Origin: Gemmatimonadota bacterium
GTDB lineage: Bacteria > Gemmatimonadota > Gemmatimonadetes > Gemmatimonadales > GWC2-71-9
Length of the DNA: 64,000 nucleotides
NCBI GenBank assembly: GCA_016713435.1
Contig: JADJPD010000023.1
Location: forward strand, 7,558 to 71,557
Direction: 5' to 3'
Position numbers and translations under genes: made by a program. Below the pieces are notes generated by a model, which worked only from the letters and a program-made list of their open reading frames with translations, searched no databases and had not been told where the DNA came from. Below are positions 26,697 through 35,945 of the stretch, piece after piece; position 1 is the first letter of the stretch; each line of letters begins with the position of its first letter.

Positions 26697-27604
26697 GCCG
26701 CGGCGACGCGGCGCGGCGCGCGTACCTGCTGGAGCAGTTCCAGGACTACCTGGCCCTCGAGGCAGGCCGTAGCGGCAACACCGTGGAGAGTTACCTTCGC
26801 GACCTGGACCGCTTTGTCCTCTGGGCCGACCAGAAGGGCGCCGGCGATCCCGGGAAGGTGACGCGGAAGCTGCTGCGCGAGTTCGTCTTTGCCCTCAAGG
26901 ACCTCGAACTCTCGGCCGCGAGCATCCGGCGGACGGTGTCGGCGCTCCGCACCTACTACGGCTTCCTGATCGGCGAGGGCCGCGTGAACGCGGACCCGAG
27001 TGACCGTCTCGAGATGCCCCGCCGCGGCCGGAAGCTCCCCGACACGCTGAGCGTGGACGAAGTGCTCAAGCTGCTCGCCACGCCGAGTGCGGACGAGCCA
27101 CTCGCCTGGCGGGACCGGGCGCTGCTGGAGCTGGCCTATGGGGCGGGGTTGCGCGTGAGCGAACTCTGCGGGCTGACGCTCGAGAACCTGCTCCTGTCCG
27201 AAGGCCTGGTGCGGGTGCTCGGCAAGGGAAGCAAGGAGCGACTGGTGCCGGTGGGCCGCCAGGTGATCGGTGCGCTCTCGGTGTACCTGCACCAGGTGCG
27301 GCCGGAGCTGGACAAAGGGAAGAGCGGGAACCGCGTGCTGCTGAATGCGCGCGGGGCGCCGCTCTCCCGGGTCGGCGCGTGGGGCGTGGTGAAGGCCACC
27401 GCGAAGAAGGCCGGCATCACCAAGCGCGTCACCACGCACACGCTGCGGCACTCGTTTGCCACGCACCTGCTGGAGGGCGGCGCGGACCTCCGCGCGGTGC
27501 AGGAGATGCTCGGCCACGCCGACCTCTCGACCACGCAGATCTACACCCACGTGGACCGCGAGTACCTGCGCAGCGTGCACCGGCAGTTCCATCCGCGCGG
27601 CTGA
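26693..27604 (+). CDS. xerD: Site-specific tyrosine recombinase XerC/XerD
   Basis: A 303-residue tyrosine recombinase that resolves chromosome dimers at dif. The SAM-like N-terminal domain (TVESYLRDLDRF) is followed by a catalytic domain with Arg154 (GAGLRVSEL), Lys181 region (GKGSKERLVP), His249-X2-Arg252 (HTLRHSFATHLL), His275 (LGHADLSTTQ) and nucleophile Tyr284 (YTHV). Length and motifs fit XerD better than a phage integrase. The start overlaps the dedA stop (ATGA). A strong palindrome follows at 27628-27647. C or D type cannot be settled without a tree. Confidence 0.92.
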   Translation: MSRGDAARRAYLLEQFQDYLALEAGRSGNTVESYLRDLDRFVLWADQKGAGDPGKVTRKLLREFVFALKDLELSAASIRRTVSALRTYYGFLIGEGRVNADPSDRLEMPRRGRKLPDTLSVDEVLKLLATPSADEPLAWRDRALLELAYGAGLRVSELCGLTLENLLLSEGLVRVLGKGSKERLVPVGRQVIGALSVYLHQVRPELDKGKSGNRVLLNARGAPLSRVGAWGVVKATAKKAGITKRVTTHTLRHSFATHLLEGGADLRAVQEMLGHADLSTTQIYTHVDREYLRSVHRQFHPRG

Positions 27605-27627
27605 CCAGCATCGCCCCGACATGGTAG

Positions 27628-27647
27628 GGGCCGGCCATGGCCGGCCC
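27628..27647. repeat. 20 bp perfect palindrome (REP-like or terminator)
   Basis: GGGCCGGCCATGGCCGGCCC reads the same on both strands; a further G-T wobble can extend it. It stands 23 bp after the xerD stop in a 117 bp gap. It could end the menaquinone operon transcript or be a dispersed REP-like element of the 'GTAGGGGC...GCCC' type. Confidence 0.5.
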
Positions 27648-27721
27648 TCCTCAAACCGACACCCGAACCCAATTCGCCCCGGATTAATCCCGTCGTCACC
27701 TCCCTCACGAGATCCCTTGGT

Positions 27722-29068
27722 TTGAGAGCTCGCCCCGTCGTCGCCCTCGCGCTGCTCCTCAGCGCCGCCTGCGCCCGCTACACGCCCCAACCGGTGGACG
27801 TGGACGCGGCGCCGGCGGCGTACCGGGCGCGCACCCTCGACGACCCCGCGCTGCGGGCGGCGCTCGACTCGCTGGGGGCGCCGGTGGGCGGGTTCTGGAA
27901 TGCCTGGATGCTGGCGCAGGCGGCGTGGCTGCTCGCCCCGGAGCGCGGGCGGATGGAGGCGGAGGTGCGTGCAGCGGAGGCGGAGGCGGTGGCACAGGGC
28001 GCGCGGCCCGCCCTGGGCGTCAATGCCGCGTCGGAGATCGACTTCTCGGGGCAGGATGGCAGCACGCCGTTCGCCCTGGGGTTGTCGGGGCTGTTCCGGC
28101 TGGAGCTGGGCGGCAAGCGCGGGGCGCGCATTGGCCGGGCCGAGGCGGCGGTGCTGGCCGCGCGTGCCCGCCTCGAGGAGGCCCGGGCCGAGCGGGTGCA
28201 CGGGCTCCGTCGCCTGCTCATCGAGCAGCGGGCCCTCGCCGCCCTCGCGCGCTCCGACGACTCCCTCGGCGTGGTTGGCGCCCGGGTGGAGCAGGCGCTG
28301 GAGCGCCGCTACCAGCAGGGCGCCATCGGCGGCACCGAGCTGGCCCGCTTCCGGGGGGACCGCCAGGCGGACTGGGCCCTCGCGGCGGCGCGTCGCCGCC
28401 GCGATGCCGAACTCGTGGCCGCCATCAGCGGCCGGCTCGGGACGGCCGTCCCCTCCTTCGTGCCGCCGCCCCTGCCGGCCTGCGATGAACTGTGGAGCCC
28501 ATTGCCCGCCCTCCTCGACTCGCTCGGCCGCGTGGCGCTGACCCACCGAGTCACTCTGGCGCGGGTGCTGGCCGAGTACCAGGAGGCCGAGGGCGACGTG
28601 CGGCTCGCGGCGGCGGAGACCTGGCCCGATATCGAGCTCGGGCCCGGGCTGCTGTTCGATCACGGCGTGGGCAAGTGGACCATCGGCTTCGGCCTGCCCT
28701 CGCTGCCGCGAGGCGCGGGTGCCGTCGTCCGCGCCGCCGAAGCGCGGCGCGCGGTCGCGTCGGCGCGGGTGGCGGAAGCGCAACTGGCCGTGCTCGGGGA
28801 GGTGCGCGAGGCCGCCCTCCGCTGCTCGGCGGCGGCGGCCTTCAGCCGGGCCCTGATGGAGCAGAACGGGGCCGCGTACGACCGGTTCCTGCGCGCGCGC
28901 GCCACCGTGGAGCGCGGCGAGGCCGAGCCGGTGCTGGCCGACTTCGCCATGCTCGAGGCGGCCCGCCTCACGCGGCAGTACGACGAGGCCCGGGTGGAGG
29001 AGGCGGTGGCGCGGGCGGACTTGGAGCGCGTGCTGGGCGTCTGGCCGCGCGAAGGGAGGGAACAGTGA
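27722..29068 (+). CDS. TolC/CusC-type outer-membrane efflux lipoprotein
   Basis: 448 residues with a lipoprotein signal (lipobox LSAAC) and two long, Ala/Glu/Arg-rich coiled helical regions (about 60-200 and 290-440), the halves of an outer-membrane efflux protein. It is the first of three genes for a resistance-nodulation-division pump. It starts at TTG 27722; no better start was seen, and the TTG lies next to the signal sequence. The adaptor gene starts inside its stop (GTGA). Confidence 0.78.
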   Translation: MRARPVVALALLLSAACARYTPQPVDVDAAPAAYRARTLDDPALRAALDSLGAPVGGFWNAWMLAQAAWLLAPERGRMEAEVRAAEAEAVAQGARPALGVNAASEIDFSGQDGSTPFALGLSGLFRLELGGKRGARIGRAEAAVLAARARLEEARAERVHGLRRLLIEQRALAALARSDDSLGVVGARVEQALERRYQQGAIGGTELARFRGDRQADWALAAARRRRDAELVAAISGRLGTAVPSFVPPPLPACDELWSPLPALLDSLGRVALTHRVTLARVLAEYQEAEGDVRLAAAETWPDIELGPGLLFDHGVGKWTIGFGLPSLPRGAGAVVRAAEARRAVASARVAEAQLAVLGEVREAALRCSAAAAFSRALMEQNGAAYDRFLRARATVERGEAEPVLADFAMLEAARLTRQYDEARVEEAVARADLERVLGVWPREGREQ

Positions 29069-30000
29069 GCCGACGAACGGAACTCCTGCTGCTGCTGGCC
29101 CTGGGCGCCTGCGCGGAGCAGCGAGGCGGTGACGACGACGAGCGCGAGGCGGCCCCGCCGCCGGCGCTCGCCCAGGTGGGCGAGGAGGCGGGCCTCGCCG
29201 TGGACAGCGCCACACGGGCGCGCATCGGCCTCACCACCGTGCCGCTCACGGCCATCACCACCCGCCCGGAAGTGGAGCTGGCGGGTGTCGTGGTGCCCGA
29301 TCCCGGCGCCGGCACCACCCTCCGCGCAAACGTCAGCGGCCGCCTCGCGGCCGCCGAGGGCACCGCCTGGCCGCGGACCGGGCAGGCGCTCGCCGCGGGG
29401 CAGGCGGTGGCGCAGGTGGGTGATGCGCTCCCGCTCACCACCCCGCGCGGCGGCACCGTCGTGGCGGTGCACGCCTTCCCCGGCCAGGTGGTGCAGGCCG
29501 GCGATCCGCTGCTGGAGCTCACCGATTACACCGCCGCCCTGGTGCGGGTGCCCTGGGGCGGCGAGGGCGCGCCGCCCGCGTCGGCCAGCGTGGAGCCGGC
29601 GGGCGGGGGCACGCGGCGGGCGGGCTCTCTCGTCGGTCCCGCGCCGGAAGCGGACCCGCTCACCGGGGCCGCGGCCTGGCTGTATCGCGTTGGGGGCGGC
29701 GGCCTGCGCCCGGGCGTCGCCCTCACGGTCCATGTGCCGAGCACCGCCGCGCCGGAACAGGGCGTGCTGGTGCCCGATGCGGCGGTGGTGCAGTGGGACG
29801 CGCTGGCCTGGGCCTATGTCGAGCGGGAGCCGGGCACCTTCGTGCGGGTGCGGGTGCCCACCACCACGGCGGTGTCAGGCGGGTGGGTGGTCAGCAGCGG
29901 CCTCTCGGCGGGAGAGCAGGTGGTGGTCACCGGCGCCGAGCTGCTGCTGAGCGAGGAGTTCCGCGCCCGCATCGTCGTGGGCGAGGAAGTCGGCGAGTGA
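29065..30000 (+). CDS. Efflux RND periplasmic adaptor (membrane fusion lipoprotein)
   Basis: 311 residues with a lipobox (LALGAC), then the membrane-fusion fold: barrel-sandwich segments 'ANVSGRLAA' and 'TPRGGTVVAVHAFPGQVVQAGDPLLEL', a beta-barrel region and the C-terminal VVSSGLSAGEQVVVTGAELLL motif of CzcB/CusB adaptors. The hairpin is short, consistent with heavy-metal RND adaptors. GTG 29065 overlaps the previous stop. The protein would bridge the pump and the outer-membrane lipoprotein; an N-terminal acidic stretch (GGDDDEREA) follows the lipid anchor. Confidence 0.8.
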   Translation: MSRRTELLLLLALGACAEQRGGDDDEREAAPPPALAQVGEEAGLAVDSATRARIGLTTVPLTAITTRPEVELAGVVVPDPGAGTTLRANVSGRLAAAEGTAWPRTGQALAAGQAVAQVGDALPLTTPRGGTVVAVHAFPGQVVQAGDPLLELTDYTAALVRVPWGGEGAPPASASVEPAGGGTRRAGSLVGPAPEADPLTGAAAWLYRVGGGGLRPGVALTVHVPSTAAPEQGVLVPDAAVVQWDALAWAYVEREPGTFVRVRVPTTTAVSGGWVVSSGLSAGEQVVVTGAELLLSEEFRARIVVGEEVGE

Positions 30001-30007
30001 GCCGCTG

Positions 30008-33000
30008 ATGCTCACCTGGCTCGTTGGCGCGAGTGTGCGCCGGCCCGGCATCGTGGTCGGGCTGGCGCTGGTGCTCATTGCCTATGGCGCCACCGTGGTG
30101 GCGCGCGCCAGGCTGGACGTCTTCCCGGAGTTTGCGCCGCCGCAGGTGAGCATCCAGACCGAGGCGCCCGGCTTCTCGCCGGAGCAGGTGGAGGTGCTGG
30201 TTACCAAGCCCATCGAGGACGCCATCAACGGCGTCAACGGCGTGGACGTGATCCGCTCCCAGTCCATCCAGGGCCTCTCGGTGATCACCGCCGTGCTGGC
30301 CGAAGGCACCGAGGTGCGTGCCGCCCGCCAGCTCCTCGCGGAGCGGCTCGGCGAGGTCACCGCCCGGCTCCCCGCCGGCGCTGATCCGCCGGTGCTCTCG
30401 CCGCTCACCAGCAGCTCGAGCACCGTGCTCATGGTGGGCTTCACCTCGGAACGCCGCTCCGCCATGGAGCAGCGCACCTTCGTGGACTGGGTGGTGAAGC
30501 CCCGGCTTCTGGCCACGCCGGGCGTGGCCAAGGTGGCCGTCTTCGGCGGCGAGGAGCGCCAGCTCCAGGTGCTGGCCGATCCGGGCGCCCTCCGGCTCCA
30601 CGGCCTGACGCTCAGCGACCTGGCGGACGTGGTGAGCCGCGCCACCGGCGTCCGCGGTGCCGGCGTCATCGACGACCCCAACCAGCGCATCGTGGTCCGC
30701 ACCGAGGGCCAGCTGCTCACCGCCGCCGAGCTCGGCCGCGCGCTGGTGCGGGCGGAGGCGGGCAGCATGCTCCGGCTCCGGGACGTGGCCACGGTGCGGG
30801 AAGGGCCGGCCACGCCCTTCGGCGCCGGCACCATCAATGGCGGCGAGGGCATCGTGGTGGTGCTGAGCGGCCAGCTCGGCAGCAACACCAAGGACGTGGC
30901 CGCGCGCGCCGAGCAGGTGCTGGCGGAGCTGGGCGCGGTGATCGCCGCCGAGGGGATGGTGCTCCATCCCGACATCTTCCGGCCTGCCACCTTCATCGAC
31001 CTGGCCATCCGGAACATCGTCACCGCGCTCCTGCTCGGCGGCGTGCTGGTGGCGGTGGTGCTGCTCCTCTTCCTGGCCGACTGGCGCGCCGCCGCCATCT
31101 CCATGACGGCCATCCCGCTGTCGCTCCTCTCGGCGCTCATCGTCCTCGACCGCTTCGGCTTCAGCCTGAACACCCTGACGCTGGGAGGCCTGGCCATCGC
31201 GCTCGGCGAGGTGGTGGACGACGCCATCATCGACGTCGAGAACATCGTGCGGCGCCTCCGGGAGGCGCGCCAGGGACCGGACGGGCCGCGCGCGCTCGGG
31301 GCCGGCGAGGTGGCGGCCATCGTGCGGGACGCGTCCATCGAGGTCCGCCACAGCGTGGTGTACGCCACCTTCGTGGTGGCGCTGGTCTTCGCGCCGGTGC
31401 TCACCATGAGCGGCGTGCAGGGCGCGCTCTTCCAGCCGCTCGGCATCGCCTATATCCTGGCCACGCTCGCGTCGCTGCTGGTGGCCCTCACGGTGACGCC
31501 GGCGCTCACGCTGCTGCTCCTAGCCGGGCAGGAGAACCGCACCCGCGAGTCGGCGGTGCTGGCGCGGCTCAAGCGCGGCTTCGAGCGGGTGCTGGCGCGC
31601 CTCTTCCCTCACCCCCGCGCCATCCTGGCGCTGACCCTGCTGGTCTGTGCCGGCGCGCTGGCGCTGTTCCCGTTCCTCGGGAGCGCCTTCCTGCCGGAGT
31701 TCCGCGAGGGCCATTACGTGGTGCACATGGCCACGGTCCCCGGCGCCTCGCTGGAGGAGTCGAAGCGGCTCGGCAAGCTGGTCACGGCGGCGATGATGCG
31801 GGACCCGCGGATCCTGGCGGTGGGCCAGCGGGCAGGACGCGCGGAGCTCTCGGAGGACACCTGGGGCACGCACTACAGCGAGATCGAGGTGGAGCTCCGC
31901 GCCGAAGCGATTGGTGAGGCGAAGGACGTCGAGGACAGCCTCCGCGCTCATCTCGCCGGCTTCCCCGGCGTGAGCTTTGCCATCCGCGGCTTCCTCGCTG
32001 AGCGGATCGAGGAGACCCTCACCGGCTCCACCGCGCAGGTGGTGCTCCGGATCTTCGGCGAGGATCTCGACTCGCTCGACACCGGCGCCCGGCGCGCGGC
32101 GGCTCTCTTGCGCGCCCTCCCCGGCAGCGCCGACGTGCAGTACGAGCCGCCGGCGGTGTCGCCCAACGTCACCGTCCGCCTCGACCAGGCGCGCCTGGCG
32201 CGCCACGGCCTCCTGGCGGACGACGTGCTGCGGGAGGTGGAGACCGCCACCCGCGGCGCCCGCGCGGGGCAGGTGTACGAGGGGAGCCGGAGCACCGACA
32301 TCGTGGTGCTCCTGGCCGAGCGGGCGCGCCGTCGTCCCGAGGACCTGGAGCGCCTGCCGCTCCGCGCGCCGGACGGACGCCTGGTCCTGCTGCGCGACGT
32401 GGCCACGGTGGGCCGCTCCAACGGCCGCTACGTGATCATGCACCAGGGCGCCCGCCGGGTGCAGACCGTCACCGCCAACGTGGTGGGGCGGGACGTGCCG
32501 GACTTCGCGCGGGAAGCTCGAGGGCAGGCTCCGCACGGCAGGCGCGCTACCCGCTGGCCTGCACGCGGAACTCGCGGGGACCGCCACGGCGCAGCGGGAC
32601 GCCGAGACCGAGCTGCTGGTGCACAGCCTGCTGGCCGGCCTCGTGATCCTGATGCTCCTCTGGCTGGCCTTCGCGCAGCCGGGGCGGCTGCTGCTGGTGC
32701 TCGCCAACCTGCCGTTCGCGCTGGTGGGGGGCGTGGTGGCGGTCGCGCTCACCGGCGGCACGGTCTCGCTCGGGTCGCTGGTGGGCTTCGTGACGCTCTT
32801 CGGCATCGCCACGCGGAACGCGGTGATGCTGATCTCGCACTACGACCACCTGGTCACCACCGAGGGCGCCGAATGGACCCTCGCCACCGCGCTCCGCGGG
32901 GCGAGCGAGCGCCTCGGCCCCATCCTCATGACCGCCGCCGTCACCGGCCTGGCGCTCCTGCCGCTGGCGCTCGGCAGCGGCGACCCGGGGCGCGAGATCG

Positions 33001-33110
33001 AGGGGCCGATGGCCATCGTCATCCTGGGCGGCCTCGTCACCTCCACGCTGCTCAGCCTGATCGTCCTTCCGGTGCTGGCGGCGCGATACGGGCGCTTCGC
33101 CAGGCGCTAG
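30008..33110 (+). pseudogene. RND efflux pump, CzcA/CusA-like, with a +1 frameshift
   Basis: Homology to an inner-membrane RND pump runs for about 1030 residues but in two frames. The first frame holds the N-terminal helix, the first porter domain, the membrane block with GGLAIALGEVVDDAIIDVEN (the proton-relay helix), and most of the second porter domain up to DVPDFAREA. At 32519 one extra C breaks it; reading on from GAG at 32520 restores 'EGRLRTAGALPAGLHAEL' and the last membrane helices to the stop at 33110. The single surplus base could be a sequencing error or a true inactivation. With the two upstream genes it forms a tripartite exporter, probably of metal ions or small hydrophobic compounds. 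Confidence 0.8.
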
Positions 33111-33116
33111 GCGGCG

Positions 33117-33144
33117 CTCGCACGCCCCGTTGCGGGCGCGCGAG
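33117..33144. terminator. Hairpin between convergent pump and permease genes
   Basis: CTCGCACGCCC (33117-33127) pairs with GGGCGCGCGAG (33134-33144), 10 of 11 pairs, loop of 6 nt. It lies between two convergent stops (33110 and 33180) and could act on both strands. Confidence 0.5.
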
Positions 33145-33179
33145 GCGGCGGTGCCGCGCGGAAGGGCAACGGGCCGCGC

Positions 33180-35603
33180 CTAGTCGCCCCGGATGGCCTC
33201 CACCGGATCCACGCTCGACGCCCGCCGGGCCGGCAGGTAACTGGCGAGCAGGCCCACGCCCACCATCAGGAGCGCCATCGTCAGGAAGGTGAGCGGGTCG
33301 AGGGCCGCCACCCCGAAGAGCAGGCTCGCCAGCGCGCGCGTGGCCGCCAGCGCCACGGCCACGCCGATCACGATGCCGAGCAGCACCACGCGCGTCCCCT
33401 GCGCCACGATCATGCGCCGCACCTGGCTTGCTTGGGCTCCGAGCGCCATCCGCACGCCGATCTCCCGCGTGCGCTGTGCCACCACGTACGCCAGCACCCC
33501 GTAGAGCCCCACCGCGCCCAGCACCAGCGCCATCGCCGCGGCGATGCCCAGCGTCAGCATGGTGAACGAGAGCTGCACCATCGAGTCGCGCGCCAGCCCC
33601 GCCATCGTGAACACCCGGTACATCGGCGCCTCCGGCGCCACCTCCCGCACCAGCCGCAGCACCTCGGGCGCGATCTCCTCGGCGCGCGGGGTCTTGAGTA
33701 CGTAGGCCGGGGAACTGATCCCCCATGATTCCGGCGTGGGACCCACGAGCGGCAGGTAGACCAGCGCCTGCGGCGTGTCGCGGAAGCCGTACTGCATCAC
33801 GTCCTCCACCACGCCCACCACCACGGCGGGCGCCTCCCAGTCGGTCTCGCGGAGCTGGCGGCCGATCGGGTCCTGCCCGGGCCACAGCCGCTCGGCCGCA
33901 CTCCGGCTCAGCACCACCGTGCCTCGCCAGCTTCGCTGCTCGGCGTCTTCGTAGCCCCGGCCCTTGAGGATGGTTATGCCCATGGCCTGGAAGTAATCGC
34001 CGGCCGTGAAGGTGTAGTCGAGCAGCGTGCCGGCCTCGTCGCCCGCGCCCTCGGCGAACCAGCGGCTGCTGGAGGTGCCCTCGTTCAGCGGGATGTTCTC
34101 CACCAGGCCCACGGTGCTGACGCCGGGCAGCGTCCGGAGCCGGTCCATGAAGGCCAGGTCGAACGCCGCGAAGGTCGGCCCGTCGTGCAGCGCCGGGCGG
34201 TCCGGCGCAATCTGGAAGGTGAAGAGGTCGGCCGTGTCGTAGCCCGGATCCACGTGGCGGAGCGCCCAGAAGCTCCGCACCAGCAGGGCCGAGCCGATGA
34301 GCAGCACCAGCGCGAGCGCCGTCTGCGCCACCACCAGCGCCTGCCGGCTCCAGGTGCCGCGGGCGGTGGTGCCCCGGGTGCTGTCGCGGAGCCGGGCAAA
34401 GTCGGGCGACGCCCCGCGCAGCGCGGGCACGGCCCCGCAGGCGAGCGCGGTCAGCGCCGCGGCCACGAGCGCAAAGAGGAGCGTGGCGGCGTCGAGGTGC
34501 ACGTCGCCCAGGCGCGGGATGCCGGGGGGCGCGGCCCGGAGGAAGAGGGGGAACACGAGCGCCGCCACCAGCAGCGCCCCGAGGCCGGCCGTGGCCGCCA
34601 CCAGCACCGCCTCCGCGAACTGCAGCCGCACCAGCTGGGCCCGTCCGGCGCCGAGCGCGCGGCGGATGGCCAGGTCCCGCTGCCGGCTCTCGGCCCGCAC
34701 CAGGAAGAGGTTGGCCACGTTGGCGCAGGCAATGAGCAGCACCAGCGCGGTGGCGCCGAACAGCACCCAGAGCGGCCGCTTGAGGCTGCCGAGCAGCTCG
34801 TCGCCCAGCGGGCGCACCAGGGGGCGGAACTTCTCGATGGTCCGCGCATAACTCGGCGGCCCCCCGAACCGCCCCGGCAGCTCCCGCGCCAGCGTGGTCA
34901 GCTCGGCCGCTGCGGCCTCGGGGGTCACCCCCGGGCGGAGCCGTGCGATCATCCCGCTCCGGAAGCCGCCCACCTGCACGTCCGCCTCGCGGATCTCGCC
35001 CGAGATCCAGAGCAGCGTGCCCTCCTGGGGGAAGCGGAACTCGGGGCCCATGATCCCGACGATGGTGCGCATGTCGCCACCGGCGTAGACCCGCCGGCCG
35101 AGCACCGCGGAATCCCGCCCGAACCAGGTGGCCCAGAGGGCGTCGCTGATGACGATGACGCCGTCCTCGTCCTCCGTGGTGGGCAGCCGGCCCAGGATCG
35201 GGGTGGCCCCGAGCGTGGAGAAGAGCGAGTTGGTGGGGGCGGACATCCGCACCCGTTCCACCCGGTCGTCCACCCGCAGCGTGTTGGTGAACGAGTTGAA
35301 GAGCGCCACGTCCTCGAGCGACCGGGCGCGGTCCTTGTAGTGCACGTAGAAATCGGAGCCGAGCCCGAACTCCGGCGGATACTCGGAGCCAGGCGCGCTC
35401 CCGGCGATGTCCACCAGCCGCTCGGGGTTGGCGTAGGGCAGGGGCTGCAGCACCACCGTGTTGACCACCCCGAACATCCCCGTGGTCACCCCGATGGCCA
35501 GCGCCAGCATCCCGGCGGCGAGCAGCGTGAACCCCGGCGTGCGGCGGAGCGCGCGCCAGGCGTGGCGCAAGTCGTGGGCCCACGCGGCGAGGCCAGCGGT
35601 CAT
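33180..35603 (-). CDS. MacB/FtsX-type ABC transporter permease (large ADOP type)
   Basis: 807 residues with the layout of the large acidobacterial-type permeases: a short N-terminal DLRHAWRALRRTPGFTLLA motif, one helix, a big MacB periplasmic domain (PLPYANPERLVDI ... ISDALWATWFG), a first FtsX domain (LLIACANVANLFLVRAE), a second periplasmic domain and a final FtsX domain. No ATP-binding subunit is next to it, so the ATPase must be elsewhere. ATG 35603 is chosen because family members start with the (D)LR-A-R-L-R-PGF segment; the frame is open further upstream through non-coding DNA. Substrate unknown; such proteins are numerous per genome and often linked to peptide or lipoprotein export. 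Confidence 0.85.
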   Translation of the reverse strand: MTAGLAAWAHDLRHAWRALRRTPGFTLLAAGMLALAIGVTTGMFGVVNTVVLQPLPYANPERLVDIAGSAPGSEYPPEFGLGSDFYVHYKDRARSLEDVALFNSFTNTLRVDDRVERVRMSAPTNSLFSTLGATPILGRLPTTEDEDGVIVISDALWATWFGRDSAVLGRRVYAGGDMRTIVGIMGPEFRFPQEGTLLWISGEIREADVQVGGFRSGMIARLRPGVTPEAAAAELTTLARELPGRFGGPPSYARTIEKFRPLVRPLGDELLGSLKRPLWVLFGATALVLLIACANVANLFLVRAESRQRDLAIRRALGAGRAQLVRLQFAEAVLVAATAGLGALLVAALVFPLFLRAAPPGIPRLGDVHLDAATLLFALVAAALTALACGAVPALRGASPDFARLRDSTRGTTARGTWSRQALVVAQTALALVLLIGSALLVRSFWALRHVDPGYDTADLFTFQIAPDRPALHDGPTFAAFDLAFMDRLRTLPGVSTVGLVENIPLNEGTSSSRWFAEGAGDEAGTLLDYTFTAGDYFQAMGITILKGRGYEDAEQRSWRGTVVLSRSAAERLWPGQDPIGRQLRETDWEAPAVVVGVVEDVMQYGFRDTPQALVYLPLVGPTPESWGISSPAYVLKTPRAEEIAPEVLRLVREVAPEAPMYRVFTMAGLARDSMVQLSFTMLTLGIAAAMALVLGAVGLYGVLAYVVAQRTREIGVRMALGAQASQVRRMIVAQGTRVVLLGIVIGVAVALAATRALASLLFGVAALDPLTFLTMALLMVGVGLLASYLPARRASSVDPVEAIRGD

Positions 35604-35718
35604 CGGGGGGACTCCGGGAGGGGAAGACCCCTGTACGGGGACCAAACGGCTCGGAGTTTCAGGTGGAACAGTATCCGGGCGGCCGATCCTGTCGGTTGAG
35701 CGGGCCCCTTTCGTCATT

Positions 35719-35868
35719 GAGCTGACGGCACGGACGCCCCGCGTGCTCCGGGTCGTGCTGGACTTCGACGCCGCGCGCATCGGCGCGGCCTTGGTGAGTC
35801 CCCCGGACACCATGATCCAGCGGCTGGGGCGCGCCAAGCGCCGCATCCGCGACGCACGGATCCCGGCC
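35719..35868 (+). pseudogene. Decayed fragment of an ECF sigma factor (DUF6596-type C-terminal part)
   Basis: In the 342 bp gap between the permease and the serine hydrolase one frame reads '...LRVVLDFDAARIGAALV' then 'SPPDTMIQRLGRAKRRIRDARIP'. This closely resembles the sigma region-4 and linker of ECF sigma factors with a DUF6596 domain, which have '(T)MAQRL-RAK-KIRDA-IP'. Upstream residues are no longer sigma-like and there is no start, helix-turn-helix N-terminal part or region 2. It is probably a gene relic. The rest of the gap (35604-35718 and 35869-35945) should hold promoters for the flanking genes; nothing else was recognised. Confidence 0.5.
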
Positions 35869-35945
35869 ATGCGGAACAGCCTCCGCGCACCTACTTTCCA
35901 TCTCTCCTTGCCCCCTCCACCCCAGCCGTCCCAGGAGCCTCAGGC

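Noticed and set aside
26693..27604. Phage or element integrase
   Set aside because: Length, motif order and placement at the end of a housekeeping operon fit XerC/XerD; no attachment sites or phage genes flank it.
32510..32525. Programmed +1 frameshift in the RND pump gene
   Set aside because: There is no slippery run, rare-codon pause or stimulatory structure, and other RND pumps do not use recoding.
33111..33292. Continuation of the first RND frame to 33292
   Set aside because: After 32519 that frame loses all similarity and membrane helices, which reappear in the shifted frame ending at 33110.
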